The translations under genes were made by a program, and so were the position numbers. A DNA stretch of 64,000 bases from Phycisphaerae bacterium RAS1. Its GTDB lineage: Bacteria; Planctomycetota; Phycisphaerae; UBA1845; Fen-1342. Shown in pieces: positions 9,574-18,909 of this stretch. Location of the stretch: positions 2,480,001 to 2,544,000 of the forward strand of contig SMLU01000001.1 of the NCBI GenBank assembly GCA_007859745.1. The letters are read 5' to 3'. Each line of letters starts with the position of its first letter. The first letter of the stretch is position 1. Under the pieces are notes generated by a model. That model was not told the origin of the DNA and searched no databases. It saw only the letters and a program-made list of their open reading frames with translations.

Positions 9574-9806
9574 GACGGGCGAGACGCCCGTCCCACCCCG
9601 ACGGGCGAGACGCCCGTCCCACCCCGACGGGCGAGACGCCCGTCCCACCCCGACGGGCGAGACGCCCGTCCCACCCCGACGGGCGAGACGCCCGTCCCAC
9701 CCCGACGGGCGAGACGCCCGTCCCACCCCGACGGGCGAGACGCCCGTCCCACCCCGACGGGCGAGACGCCCGTCCCACCCCGGCGGGCGAGGCGCCCGCA
9801 CTCCCC
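9574..9806. repeat. 26-bp hairpin tandem array, 8 perfect units plus 1 degenerate
   Basis: Eight identical units start at 9574, 9600, 9626, 9652, 9678, 9704, 9730 and 9756, followed by a diverged ninth at 9782-9806. Each is the hairpin GACGGGCG-AGA-CGCCCGTC (8-bp stem, 3-base loop) followed by CCACCCC. There are no unique spacers, so it is not a CRISPR array. The same hairpin occurs singly near 5331, 5414, 42304, 43660 and 50950. The 26-bp unit is not a multiple of three, so frames through it repeat only every 78 bases. The rest of the 9352-9911 gap holds no gene I can support. Confidence 0.9.
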
Positions 9807-9911
9807 GTGGCGAAGCATGGGTTCGCCAGCTCCGCAGGACGAAGCGGAGTATCGTTTGGACGTTTCGCCCGGTAGCATGAGCCGGCAGATCGCACCCGCT
9901 GCGGAGCCGCC

Positions 9912-11507
9912 GTGCCTGACGAAGCCTCCAGCTACAGCCGCTATTGCCCCGGCGAGGAGCACATCCACATTTCGGACGCCGTGTGCCTCGGCCGGCGGCG
10001 GGCCAACTTCACCAAGTGCCCCGGCTGCCCGTTCAACGACGACGAGCGCGGCAAGGCGTCGCACGAGGCCGGGCTGCCGAGTTCACGGGCCGCGCTCACC
10101 CCGATCGACCCGCGTCACGAGGGAAACATGATCGAGAAGGTGTTCAAGGCGTATGACGTCCGCGCCATCTACCCCGACCCGCTGAGCGAAGACGTCGCCT
10201 GGCGCATCGGCAACGCCACCGCGCAGTTCCTGCGCACGATCCTGAGCGGCTACGACCGCAGCGACCCGCGGATGAACACGCTCATCGTCGGACGCGACAT
10301 GCGCAAGCACAGCCCGACCCTCCAGCGTGCGTTCATCGAAGGCGCCGCCAGCATCGGCACGCCCGTGGTCGATATCGGCCTGATCGACACCTCGCAGATT
10401 TACTTCGCGGTCAATCACATGCCCTGCTGCGGCGGCGTGCAGACGACCGCCAGCCACAATCCGGCCAACTACAACGGCTTCAAGATCTGCGGCCCGAAAG
10501 GCAAGCCGATCGGGGCCGAGAGCGGACTGAAGGAGATCGAGCGCATCGCCAAGGCCATCGCGCGGCACAAGGTGCCCGACCTCAGCAGCGTGCGGCAGAT
10601 GGACCTGTCCGAGCCGTACCGCAACTTCCACCGGCGCTTTCTGACAGACGTGCGGCCGCTGAAAATGGTCGTGGACGCGTCGAACGGGATGGCGGGGCGC
10701 TGGTTTCCGATCCTGTTCGACGGCATCGCGAACCTGACGGTCATCAAGCTGAACTTCGAGCATGACGGGGAGTTCGTGCATCCGCCCAATCCGCTGGTGC
10801 CGGCGAACCTGGCGCAACTGCGGGCGGCCGTGCGCGAGCACAACGCGGACTTCGGAGCCTGTTTTGACGGCGACGCCGATCGCTGCATGTTCGTGGACGA
10901 GAATGCGGAAATCGTGCGCTGCGACCTGGTGACCGCGCTCTTGGCGGGCGAATACCTGCGCGACAAGCCGGGCGCGACGGTGGTCTACGACTTGCGCTCC
11001 AGCCGCATCGTGGCCGACACCGTCCGCAAGCTGGGCGGCGTGCCGAAGCGCGAGCGCGTCGGGCACGTGTTCATGAAGCGGGCCATGGCTGAGAGCGACG
11101 GCATCTTCGGCGGCGAGCTGAGCGGGCACTTTTATTTCAAGGATTTCTGGTACTGCGACAGCGGCATGATGACGTTCATCCAGGTGGTGAACGTGATGAG
11201 CCGCACCGGCCGGCGCCTGGGCGAGCTGCTGGCGCCGCTGAACGTCTACGTCGCCAGCGGCGAACGGAACTTCGAGAACGAGGACAAGTCCGGCACGATC
11301 AAGACGCTGGCCGCCCGCTATCACGACGCGGACGTGGATTATCTGGACGGAATCACGGTGCAGTACCGCGACTGGTGGTTCAACGTGCGGGCCTCGAACA
11401 CGGAGCCGCTGCTGCGGCTGAACATGGAGGCGGCGACGGGGGAGGTGCTGAGAGAGAAGCTGTCGGAGCTGACGCCGCTGCTGGGGCATGCGGCGGAGGG
11501 GCACTAG
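9912..11507 (+). CDS. phosphomannomutase/phosphoglucomutase with N-terminal cysteine cluster
   Basis: An alpha-D-phosphohexomutase interconverting hexose 6- and 1-phosphates. All four signatures are present: phosphoserine loop TTASHNP (Ser181), metal loop DGDADR, sugar loop GELSGH and phosphate-binding RASNTEP near the C-terminus. The usual protein would begin at ATG 10128 (MIEKVFKAYDVRAIYPD), which has its own GAGGG ribosome site. The open frame continues upstream to GTG 9912, adding 72 residues with cysteines at 12, 25, 36 and 39 (YCPGEEHIHISDAVC, KCPGC). That looks like a metal or iron-sulfur site rather than noise, so I kept the longer form; 10128 is the alternative. The glycogen phosphorylase downstream makes glucose 1-phosphate, a natural substrate. 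Confidence 0.88.
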   Translation: MPDEASSYSRYCPGEEHIHISDAVCLGRRRANFTKCPGCPFNDDERGKASHEAGLPSSRAALTPIDPRHEGNMIEKVFKAYDVRAIYPDPLSEDVAWRIGNATAQFLRTILSGYDRSDPRMNTLIVGRDMRKHSPTLQRAFIEGAASIGTPVVDIGLIDTSQIYFAVNHMPCCGGVQTTASHNPANYNGFKICGPKGKPIGAESGLKEIERIAKAIARHKVPDLSSVRQMDLSEPYRNFHRRFLTDVRPLKMVVDASNGMAGRWFPILFDGIANLTVIKLNFEHDGEFVHPPNPLVPANLAQLRAAVREHNADFGACFDGDADRCMFVDENAEIVRCDLVTALLAGEYLRDKPGATVVYDLRSSRIVADTVRKLGGVPKRERVGHVFMKRAMAESDGIFGGELSGHFYFKDFWYCDSGMMTFIQVVNVMSRTGRRLGELLAPLNVYVASGERNFENEDKSGTIKTLAARYHDADVDYLDGITVQYRDWWFNVRASNTEPLLRLNMEAATGEVLREKLSELTPLLGHAAEGH

Positions 11508-11543
11508 ACGGTTAATCCTGGGCTCCGGTCGGCGCCGGCGCCG

Positions 11544-11705
11544 CATCCCGATTGAGGTTGCGATCGGCGGCGTCTTCCCGAACCCGCCGCGCCAAGCGGC
11601 GGGTTGACGATCGTTAGCGATCGGCGCCCCACAGGCCGCGGACGCCACCCCGCCGCTTGGCGCGGCGGGTTCGGACGGGTCGCCACTTGAAACCCGATGC
11701 GCGGC
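11544..11705. repeat. long palindromic element, inverted relative to 18697-18856
   Basis: The core 11579-11674 has arms CGAACCCGCCGCGCCAAGCG and its complement around a variable centre. Flanks of about 30 bases on each side (CGCATCCCGATTGAGG on the left, ACTTGAAACCCGATGCGC on the right) also match the copy at 18697-18856 read on the other strand. A shorter version lies at 3035-3117. No gene is seen between 11508 and 11791. Confidence 0.8.
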
Positions 11706-11791
11706 TCCAGTCGCCTCGGCTTTCTGAATTTCCGCGACGCCCCGCCGACACGCTATACTCCCGCTCCGTTTTTTCCCCACCGGGAGTTGCC

Positions 11792-13930
11792 ATGCACGCC
11801 ACAGCCGGCAGAAAAAGACCCGCTCGCCGCACGGAAATAACCGCCGCGTCGATTCGGCATCGCGTCGAGTCGCTCGCGCGCAACCTCTGGTGGGGGTGGA
11901 ACGCCGAAGCGCAGCGCCTGTTCGCCGGGCTGGATCCGCTGGCGTGGGAGGCCGCCGGCCACAACCCGATCCGGACCCTGTCGCTTCTGACGCCCGAGCG
12001 CTGGCAGACGTTGCTCGCCGAGCCGGAATTCCTGGCGCAGCTCGAAACGTGCGAATCGCGGCTGGCGGATTACCTGGCCGCCCGCCCGTGGTTTGCGCGC
12101 ACCAGCGGTGTGCGGCAGAGGCGCATGCTCGTGGCCTACTTCTCAGCCGAGTTCGCCATACACGAGTGCCTGCAGCAGTACGCCGGCGGCCTGGGAGTGC
12201 TCGCCGGCGACCACCTGAAATCCGCCTCCGACCTGGGCGTTCCGCTGGTCGGCGTCGGCCTGCTGTACCGCAGCGGTTACTACGTCCAGCGCCTGCGGGC
12301 CGACGGCACGACCAACCCCGTCTATCCGACCTATGACTTTGCGCATCTGCCGATCAGCGATACCGGCGTGAAGATCGCCGTTCCGCTGGCTGACCAGCGC
12401 GTCCTGGTCCGCGTGTGGAAAACAACCGTCGGCCGCATCGCGCTTTACCAACTCGACACCGACCTTCGCGACAACCCTCCGGCGCTGCGGAAAATCACGC
12501 AGCGGCTTTACGGGGGCGACAGCGATACGCGAATCGCGCAGGAAATCGTGCTCGGCGTGGGCGGCGCGATGGCGCTCGAAGCCCTCGGGCTGTGGCCGAC
12601 CGTCTTCCATCTGAACGAGGGCCACGCCGCGTTCTGCGTGCTGGAGCGCCTGCGCCGGCTGCGCGTCGCCAGAATGCCCGTCGGCAAGGCGACCGAGAAC
12701 ATCCGCGGCTCCACGGTTTTCACAACGCACACGCCCGTCCCTGCCGGACATGACCGCTTTTCGGCCGAAATGATGGAGCGCTATCTCGGCGGGCTGCGGC
12801 GCCAGCTCGGCATGAGCCCGCCTGAGTTTCTCGGCCTGGGCCGCGAAAACACAGCCGACGCCGCCGAGCCGTTCTGCATGACGGTGCTGGCGCTGCGGCT
12901 GGCGAAATTCGTGAACGGCGTTTCGGCGCTGCACGGCGCCGTCTCGCGCGAGATGTGGATGAAGGTGTACGGGGCGAAGTCCGCGGAGCGCGTGCCCATC
13001 GGCCACATCACCAACGGCGTGCACGCGCAGACCTGGCTGGCGCCCGAGATGACGCCGCTCTACGAACATTATCTCAAGCCCAACTGGGTCGATCCGGCTC
13101 CCAAGGACAACTGCTGGAGGCGGGCGGAGCGGATTGAGCCGCACGACCTGTGGGCGATGCGCAGCATTCTGCGGGCACGGCTGATCAACTTCATCCGCCG
13201 GCGGCTGGTGGAGCAGATCGATCGCCGCAGCGGTCCGGTCGACGAATTGTGGGCGGCCCACAGCATGTTCGACGAGCACCTGCTGACGATCGGCTTTGCG
13301 CGGCGTTTTGCGACGTACAAGCGCGCGCCGCTGATTTTCCACGACGTGCGGCGGCTGGCGAGAATCCTCGACCATGGCGAGCGACCGGTGCAGATCGTCT
13401 TCGCCGGCAAGGCCCACCCGCGCGACGCCGCCGGTCAGGCCTTCGCCCAGGAGGTCTACCGCATGGCGGCCGGCGAGGGCTTCCTGGGGCGGATCGTGCT
13501 GCTCGAAAACTACGACATGGAGGCGGGCCGCATCCTGACCAGCGGCTGCGACGTATGGCTGAACAACCCGCTTCGCCCGCAGGAGGCCAGCGGGACCAGC
13601 GGCATGAAGCCGCCGCTGCACGGCGGGCTGAACTGTTCGATCCTCGACGGCTGGTGGCCGGAGAGTTTCAATCGCAGGAACGGCTGGGCGATCGGCGACG
13701 GCCGCGCGATCACCGATCCGCGCAAGCAGGACGCCTATGACGCGCGCTGCATTTATGACCTGCTGGAGAAGGAGATCGCCCCCGCGTTTTACGATCGCGG
13801 CCGCGACGGTCTGCCGCGGCGCTGGGTCAAGCTGATGATTGAATCGATGAAGACGGTGTGCGCGACGTTCAATACGCACCGCATGGTCGGAGAGTACGTG
13901 AAGAAATACTACCTGAAGGCGCACGGCTGA
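11792..13930 (+). CDS. glgP: alpha-glucan (glycogen/maltodextrin) phosphorylase
   Basis: A GT35 family enzyme that releases glucose 1-phosphate from alpha-1,4-glucans with pyridoxal phosphate. The 712-residue length fits the short bacterial TIGR02094-type phosphorylases. Visible motifs are YFSAEFAIHECLQQYAGGLG, HLNEGHAAF, FTTHTPVPAGHDRF, HITNGVH, FARRFATYKRA, and the PLP-lysine region EASGTSGMKPPLHGGLN with Lys606. ATG 11792 has CGGGAG five bases upstream; frame upstream of it lies in the palindromic repeat. Its stop overlaps the start of the aminopeptidase gene by one base (TGATG), so the two are translationally coupled. Confidence 0.93.
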   Translation: MHATAGRKRPARRTEITAASIRHRVESLARNLWWGWNAEAQRLFAGLDPLAWEAAGHNPIRTLSLLTPERWQTLLAEPEFLAQLETCESRLADYLAARPWFARTSGVRQRRMLVAYFSAEFAIHECLQQYAGGLGVLAGDHLKSASDLGVPLVGVGLLYRSGYYVQRLRADGTTNPVYPTYDFAHLPISDTGVKIAVPLADQRVLVRVWKTTVGRIALYQLDTDLRDNPPALRKITQRLYGGDSDTRIAQEIVLGVGGAMALEALGLWPTVFHLNEGHAAFCVLERLRRLRVARMPVGKATENIRGSTVFTTHTPVPAGHDRFSAEMMERYLGGLRRQLGMSPPEFLGLGRENTADAAEPFCMTVLALRLAKFVNGVSALHGAVSREMWMKVYGAKSAERVPIGHITNGVHAQTWLAPEMTPLYEHYLKPNWVDPAPKDNCWRRAERIEPHDLWAMRSILRARLINFIRRRLVEQIDRRSGPVDELWAAHSMFDEHLLTIGFARRFATYKRAPLIFHDVRRLARILDHGERPVQIVFAGKAHPRDAAGQAFAQEVYRMAAGEGFLGRIVLLENYDMEAGRILTSGCDVWLNNPLRPQEASGTSGMKPPLHGGLNCSILDGWWPESFNRRNGWAIGDGRAITDPRKQDAYDARCIYDLLEKEIAPAFYDRGRDGLPRRWVKLMIESMKTVCATFNTHRMVGEYVKKYYLKAHG

Positions 13931-15432
13931 TGGCAGAAAACGGCACCACGTTCGAATTCACCCGCGGCCAGGCCGAAGCGGGCGATGTGCTCATCGCCGC
14001 GTTGCCGATGAAGCCCGCGCCGCTGGAGCTGGTCGCGCGGGTGGACAAGCACTGCGATGGGGCGGTCAGCGCGCTGACCGCCGCCAAGGCGGTTCCTGAA
14101 GAGCTCGGCAGCCTGGCGCACACCACCAGCCGCGGGGCGTTTCGCCGCGTACTGGTTGTCAGCCTGGGCGATTCGGCGAAGCTCGACGCGGACAAACTTC
14201 GGCGGGCGGCGGCGGCGGCGGCGCGTTGGCTGGTTTCACAGAAGCTCAGGAGCGCAGCGCTATGGTTCGACGGCCTGGCCGCGCTGGCGCTCGATCAGCC
14301 GGCCGCCGAGTGGGCTGGGGGGATGATGCTGGCGGGCTTTCGCTTCACGGCGTACAAGTCGGAGCCGGACAAAGCCCCGGCCAGGATCCGTATCAATCTG
14401 ATCGCGGATGACGCGAATCGCGCCGGTCTCGCGCTGCGCGACATCCGCGAGACGACGGCCCTGATCGACGCGGTGAACTACGCGCGCGGCCTGGCCCATG
14501 AGCCGCCCAACGCGATCAACCCGGAGACGCTGGCCGAGCAGGCCCAGCGCCTGGCGCGGAAATTCAGGCTGCGCTGCACTGTGCTGACGCCCGACCGGAT
14601 CAAGCGCATGGGCATGGGCGGGCTCCTGGCGGTCGGCGGCGGGGCGCTGCACGGACCGCGGCTGATCGTGCTCGAGTATCGCGGCGCGCCGCGTGCGAAA
14701 GCGGTGAACGCCATCGTCGGGAAAGCGGTGACCTTCGACACCGGCGGATACAGCATCAAGCCGGCCGCCAACATGGAGGACATGAAATTCGACAAGTCGG
14801 GCGGCATGACCGTGCTGGGCGTGCTGCGCGCGGCGGCGGCGCTGAAGCTGAACTGCAACGTGACCGGCATCATCGCGGCGGCCGAGAACGCCGTGTCCGA
14901 CCGCGCCTATCGGCCGGCCGACATTCTGCACATGGCCAGCGGGAAGACGGTCGAGATCACCAATACGGACGCCGAGGGGCGGCTGGTTCTGGCCGATGCA
15001 CTCTGGTACGCACAGGAGCACGCCAATGCGACGGCGATCATCGACCTGGCGACGCTCACCGGCGGGGTGCGCGTGGCGCTGGGCGCGGCGTGCGCGGGAT
15101 TGATGAGCAACGACGACAAGCTGGCGGCGGACCTGGAGGAGTGCGGTCAGAAGACGCACGAACGTCTCTGGCGCCTGCCGCTCTGGAGCGACTACCGCGA
15201 GCTGATCACGAGCACGGAGGCGGACATCAAGAATGCTTCCAACAAGCGCGACGCGCATCCGATCGTCGGCGGGATGTTTCTGAAGGAGTTTGTGAAGGAG
15301 CGCGTGCCGTGGGCGCACCTGGATATTGCGGCGGTCGCCGGCAGCGAGGATGCGAAATCGCCCGTCGGAAAGGGCTCGGCCGGGTTCGGCGTGCGGTTGC
15401 TGATAGAATATCTCCGGCGGCAGCAGAGGTAG
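13930..15432 (+). CDS. pepA: leucyl aminopeptidase (M17 family)
   Basis: A cytosolic two-metal exopeptidase that removes N-terminal residues. The C-terminal catalytic domain has the family signature NTDAEGRL (residues 345-352), and GKAVTFDTGGYSIKPAANMEDMKFDKSGG with the metal ligands. The N-terminal domain is divergent, as is usual. The length of 500 is typical. The start overlaps the stop of glgP by one base. In the common motif VGKGITFDSGG the isoleucine and serine are replaced by V and T here, which is within family variation. Confidence 0.93.
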   Translation: MAENGTTFEFTRGQAEAGDVLIAALPMKPAPLELVARVDKHCDGAVSALTAAKAVPEELGSLAHTTSRGAFRRVLVVSLGDSAKLDADKLRRAAAAAARWLVSQKLRSAALWFDGLAALALDQPAAEWAGGMMLAGFRFTAYKSEPDKAPARIRINLIADDANRAGLALRDIRETTALIDAVNYARGLAHEPPNAINPETLAEQAQRLARKFRLRCTVLTPDRIKRMGMGGLLAVGGGALHGPRLIVLEYRGAPRAKAVNAIVGKAVTFDTGGYSIKPAANMEDMKFDKSGGMTVLGVLRAAAALKLNCNVTGIIAAAENAVSDRAYRPADILHMASGKTVEITNTDAEGRLVLADALWYAQEHANATAIIDLATLTGGVRVALGAACAGLMSNDDKLAADLEECGQKTHERLWRLPLWSDYRELITSTEADIKNASNKRDAHPIVGGMFLKEFVKERVPWAHLDIAAVAGSEDAKSPVGKGSAGFGVRLLIEYLRRQQR

Positions 15433-15468
15433 AGCCGGCTGCGCCGGGCGGCTGCCGGCAGGTGATGG

Positions 15469-16143
15469 ATGAAGAGCAAGCTCGAATCGAAATCCCGCTT
15501 TCACGCCTCCGCTTCGACGGCGCCGTCGGGAGACGGCGACGCGCCGCGCGGCGTCGCGCTGTCGCAGCCGGCGCCCGCCCCGGTCGATCAGCCGCGCATC
15601 GAGCGGGCGGTGCGCGAAATCCTGCTGGCGATCGGGGAAGACCCGCAGCGCGAGGGGCTGCGCAAGACGCCGGCGCGCGTGGCACGGATGTACGCCGAGC
15701 TTTTCTCAGGCTTGCAGGAGGATCCGGAACGGCACCTGGAGGCCACATTTGACGAGGGGCACCACGAGATGGTGGTGCTGCGCGAGGTCGCGTTCAACAG
15801 CATGTGCGAGCACCACCTCATGCCCTTCGAGGGCCACGCGCACATCGCTTACATCCCCGGCGGGCGCGTGCTGGGCCTGTCCAAGCTGGCCCGCATCGTG
15901 GATGCGTACTCGCGGCGGCCGCAGGTGCAGGAGCGGCTCACCTCGCAGATCGCCGACCTGCTGGCTCACAAGCTGCAGGTCAAGGGCTGCGCCGTGGTGC
16001 TCGAAGCCGTGCATACCTGCATGACCTGCCGCGGCGTCAAGAAATCGGGCAGCGTGATGGTGACTTCGGCGCTGCGAGGATTGATGCAGACGAACCAGAG
16101 CACGCGCTCGGAGGCTCTGTCGCTCCTGCACCGGCGGGCGTAG
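15469..16143 (+). CDS. folE: GTP cyclohydrolase I
   Basis: It converts GTP to 7,8-dihydroneopterin triphosphate, the first step of folate or pterin synthesis. The 224-residue protein has an extra ~40-residue low-complexity N-terminus, then the conserved core: zinc ligands Cys113 and His115/116 in [19 protein letters not shown] and Cys184 in [13 protein letters not shown], plus [28 protein letters not shown]. It follows pepA by 36 bases and may be cotranscribed. A REPIN follows it. Confidence 0.95.
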   Translation: MKSKLESKSRFHASASTAPSGDGDAPRGVALSQPAPAPVDQPRIERAVREILLAIGEDPQREGLRKTPARVARMYAELFSGLQEDPERHLEATFDEGHHEMVVLREVAFNSMCEHHLMPFEGHAHIAYIPGGRVLGLSKLARIVDAYSRRPQVQERLTSQIADLLAHKLQVKGCAVVLEAVHTCMTCRGVKKSGSVMVTSALRGLMQTNQSTRSEALSLLHRRA

Positions 16144-16161
16144 CAGCGCGCTGGGAATACC

Positions 16162-16239
16162 GTAGCGTCGGCACTCCGTGGCCGACGATGGGAGAAAGCC
16201 CCGGAAAAACAACGTCGGCCACCGAGGGCCGACGCTACC
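16162..16239. repeat. REPIN (GTAG...CTAC inverted pair)
   Basis: The left REP GTAGCGTCGGCACTCCGTGG and the right REP ending GGGCCGACGCTAC face each other across about 25 bases. Both feet are intact. The right foot provides the TAG stop codon of the minus-strand methyltransferase gene (16235-16237). Confidence 0.85.
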
Positions 16240-16921
16240 GATCGGCGATGTTTACCAGCAGCGGGGCGAATACGTTTAACTTACGCTGCCGCAGACCCGC
16301 GAAACCGGCCTGCTCGATCATGCCGCGGAGCGCCGACCAACTGGCGTGATGCACCTGCCCTTCGGCCAGAGTCACGCCCACGTCGAAAACGAACCAGCCG
16401 ATCACGTTGTCCCGGAATCCGTCGACCAGGATGAGCCGTCCGCCGGGCCGCAGAACGCGGTGAAACTCGCGAACCGCCGCGCGCTGCTGCGGATAATGAT
16501 GAAATGAGTTGCAGCAGGTCACGATGTCAAACGCGCCGTCGGCAAAGGGCAACCGTTCGGCATCGCCGTTGACGACGTGCAGCTTGTCCGCGCCGTCGGC
16601 GGCGATCTTCTCCGCCGCACGGCCGACCATCGCGGCCGAAAAATCAAGGCCGACGAGCCGCTCCGCCGCCGAATCGCGGGCCAGCAGCGTGATGAGCGAA
16701 GCCGTGCCGCAACCGACGTCGAGCAGGCGGTAGCGCGTCGAACCGCGGCGGGACTTCCAGCGCGCGATTTCCTCCATGCAGATGCGGATGGATGGGAAGA
16801 AAACCAGCTCGTTCAGCCACGAGCGATCGTAGGAATGGGCCCAGTGGTCAAACTGGCGGCGAGCGGAATCTTTGGCGGCCGGCTGGGGCATGTCCGTCAA
16901 GGTCTCGTTTTCGGGGACCAT
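16235..16921 (-). CDS. class I SAM-dependent methyltransferase
   Basis: The methyltransferase-11 type Rossmann domain is clear: motif I LLDVGCGTASLI, then LVGLDFSAAMV, VNGDAERLPFADGAFDIVTCCNSFHHY and HRVLRPGGRLILVDGFRD, as in UbiE-like enzymes. The 228-residue length is normal. The substrate is unknown. The start is uncertain: ATG 16921 is used here, while ATG 16891 (MPQPAAKDS) is possible; the frame also extends to 16993, but that part is palindromic repeat. The stop codon lies in a REP element. Confidence 0.85.
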   Translation of the reverse strand: MVPENETLTDMPQPAAKDSARRQFDHWAHSYDRSWLNELVFFPSIRICMEEIARWKSRRGSTRYRLLDVGCGTASLITLLARDSAAERLVGLDFSAAMVGRAAEKIAADGADKLHVVNGDAERLPFADGAFDIVTCCNSFHHYPQQRAAVREFHRVLRPGGRLILVDGFRDNVIGWFVFDVGVTLAEGQVHHASWSALRGMIEQAGFAGLRQRKLNVFAPLLVNIADR

Positions 16922-17013
16922 CGGCGTCCCGCCGATGCGCACCGGCGGGACGCGGATGCTCCCCGCGCGAAAACTGAAATCGCCGTCGGACACGCAGGTC
17001 CGACGCTACAGGT
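16917..17013. repeat. palindrome (family of 35698) plus single REP
   Basis: The palindrome at 16917-16964 has arms ATCGGCGTCCCGCC and GGCGGGACGCGGAT around a GTGC/GCAC-like centre. The same element lies at 35698-35746. A single inverted REP (GGTCCGACGCTAC) ends near 17010. Confidence 0.75.
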
Positions 17014-17025
17014 TCGGTGAAACCG

Positions 17026-18027
17026 CTAGCGATTGTCCCCATCCAGAATGTTCCCCAATCCGCCGAGGAGGCTGCCTTCATCGCGGCGGCGTCCGGTGCC
17101 CGCGGCGGTCGCATGGATGCGGTCCGCCAGCCGGCTGAACGGCAGCGACTGCAGCCACACGTCGCCCGGCCCGGTCAGCGTGGCGAAAAACAGCCCCTCG
17201 CCGCCGAACAACGTGTTCTTGATCCCGCCGACGAACTTGATGTCGTACTCGACCGACGGCTGGAACGCGACGATGCAACCGGTGTCGACCCGCAGCGTTT
17301 CTCCCGCGCTCAGCCTCCGATGGCACAGCGTTCCGCCGGCATGCACGAAAGCCATCCCATCCCCCGTGAGGCGCTGCAGAATAAATCCCTCGCCGCCGAA
17401 AAGGCCGACTCCAATGCGCTTGGTGAAGGCGATGCCGATGCTGACGCCCTTCGCGGCGCACAGAAACGACTCCTTCTGGCAGAGCAACTCGCCGCCGAGC
17501 TGCGTCAGGTCCATCGGGACGAGCTTGCCCGGATAAGGAGCGGCGAACGCGACGCGGTGCTTGCCGGCGCCCTGGCCGGTGAAGGTGGTCATGAAGAGCG
17601 ACTCGCCGGTCAGCAGCCGCTTGCCCGCATTGAGCATCTTTCCGAAAAATCCCTGGTCGTCGGCGCTGGGATCGCCCAAACGCGTCTGCATCTCGATCCC
17701 GCTGGTCATGTACATCATCGCGCCGGCTTCGGCGATGACCGTCTCGCCCGGGTCCAGCTCGATCTCCACGAACTGCATGTCGTCGCCGGTGATCTGGTAG
17801 TCGATCTCATCGGCGCGACGCCGCGGTGGCGGCGGGACGTCGGAGGCGGCGGCCGCCCCAACCGAACGAAGCTCGGCCACGTGGCGGGCTTCGGTCCACG
17901 TGGAAAGGCCGGGGCCGAACACCAGCGCCTTGTCACCGCCCAGTTGCGGCAGGCGCGCGCGGATTTCCTCGGCCGTCACCGGCCCGACCGACTTGCCATC
18001 CTGAACGTAGAACCACTCGCCGGCCAT
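17026..18027 (-). CDS. GYF_2-domain plus AIM24/TIGR00266-family protein
   Basis: The first ~50 residues are a GYF_2 domain ([22 protein letters not shown]), a small module expected to bind proline-rich peptides. From about residue 80 the TIGR00266/AIM24 fold follows ([31 protein letters not shown], then [36 protein letters not shown]). The bacterial role of AIM24-like proteins is unknown. Length is 333 residues. The start at 18027 lies one base after the stop of the lipoprotein gene at 18029-18574, so the two form an operon. Confidence 0.85.
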   Translation of the reverse strand: MAGEWFYVQDGKSVGPVTAEEIRARLPQLGGDKALVFGPGLSTWTEARHVAELRSVGAAAASDVPPPPRRRADEIDYQITGDDMQFVEIELDPGETVIAEAGAMMYMTSGIEMQTRLGDPSADDQGFFGKMLNAGKRLLTGESLFMTTFTGQGAGKHRVAFAAPYPGKLVPMDLTQLGGELLCQKESFLCAAKGVSIGIAFTKRIGVGLFGGEGFILQRLTGDGMAFVHAGGTLCHRRLSAGETLRVDTGCIVAFQPSVEYDIKFVGGIKNTLFGGEGLFFATLTGPGDVWLQSLPFSRLADRIHATAAGTGRRRDEGSLLGGLGNILDGDNR

Positions 18028-18028
18028 G

Positions 18029-18574
18029 TTACTTGTCCCCGATCTCGTCGTCGGAAGCCGGCGGTTCGTCCGCGGCCGGTTCGTCTGCGGCGGGTTCATC
18101 CACCGGCGGCTTCCAGGGCGGCGACGAAGTCGGCTGTTTCGAGCCGCCGGCCGGCGCGGCGCCGGCCGGGGCGGGGCGCGCCCCTGCATCGCCCGGTGCG
18201 GGCAGCGTCTCGATCGGCTGCAGGTGCAATTCGTGCATCGGCGGCGGGCGGCGAACCACCTGGTTGCGGCCGACCGACGTCGTCCGCAGGATCAGGTACT
18301 CCGGAATGCTCACGCTGTTGCCGTTGCCCCAGAATTCAATCACGCGGCAGGTCACGCCCTCTTCGACGTGAACGGTGTTGTTGTTACCCGCGATCGACAG
18401 CTTGTCGAGCTTCGAGCCGCGCTCCACGAGGTACGTGTTGCCGTCGCCGGTGATTCCGAAGTCGCCGTAAAACGTCCCGCGCCGCGAGCTGGCGTGCGAC
18501 ACGCCGCTCCAGCTTGCACAGCCGCTGACGCCGATGAGCGTCAGGCCGGCGAAGATCCAGGTTGCGAGTTTCAT
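18029..18574 (-). CDS. lipoprotein with DUF3060-like NNN repeats
   Basis: A lipobox (LIGVSGC) follows an N-terminal hydrophobic stretch, so the protein should be lipid-anchored. Short repeats [23 protein letters not shown] and [10 protein letters not shown] are the periodic G-NN-V pattern of DUF3060-type beta-solenoids. The C-terminus is a proline/alanine/acidic linker with a repeated [16 protein letters not shown] 18574 has GTGAGGTG upstream; a GTG nine bases earlier is possible. It is the first gene of a two-gene unit with the AIM24-like protein. Confidence 0.75.
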   Translation of the reverse strand: MKLATWIFAGLTLIGVSGCASWSGVSHASSRRGTFYGDFGITGDGNTYLVERGSKLDKLSIAGNNNTVHVEEGVTCRVIEFWGNGNSVSIPEYLILRTTSVGRNQVVRRPPPMHELHLQPIETLPAPGDAGARPAPAGAAPAGGSKQPTSSPPWKPPVDEPAADEPAADEPPASDDEIGDK

Positions 18575-18696
18575 GTGCGGCACCTCACCAGACTGTGTTG
18601 TTCGTACCGTCCGCGCCTACGGACGACGATCCGAAGCATCATATCCGCCGCCGCAGGCGCGACAAGCCGGAACGGCTGCGACACTTGTGCGGGGTG

Positions 18697-18856
18697 CATC
18701 CGGTTTCCGGTGGCGATCCGTGCGAACCCGCCGCGCCAAGCGGCCGGGGTGACGTCCGCGGCCGGTGGAGCGCCGCTCGTTGACGATCGTCACCCCGCCG
18801 CTTGGCGCGGCGGGTTCGGAAAGACGCCGCCAGTCGCAGCCTCTATCGGGATGCGC
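18697..18856. repeat. long palindromic element, inverted copy of 11544-11705
   Basis: The core 18723-18819 has arms CGAACCCGCCGCGCCAAGCG and its complement; the flanks match those of the 11544 copy on the opposite strand. It fills most of the 335-base gap between the lipoprotein and the CAAX-type protease. No gene is visible in the gap. Confidence 0.8.
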
Positions 18857-18909
18857 CCCTTGTGTGGCCACGCCGGCCGTCGGCCGGTAACGTGCCACGC
18901 ACTTGATCC

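Noticed and set aside
9574-9806. Possible CRISPR array
   Set aside because: The 26-bp units are directly adjacent with no unique spacers, each is itself a perfect hairpin, and there are no cas genes nearby.
9403-10131. Proline/arginine-rich frames across the 26-bp array
   Set aside because: Coding pattern is only the repeated hairpin translated; no start context or homology pattern.
10083-11780. 565-codon minus-strand frame
   Set aside because: Antisense shadow of the phosphohexomutase, and it extends into a palindromic repeat.
12143-13924. 593-codon minus-strand frame
   Set aside because: Antisense shadow of glgP, without motifs or a ribosome site.
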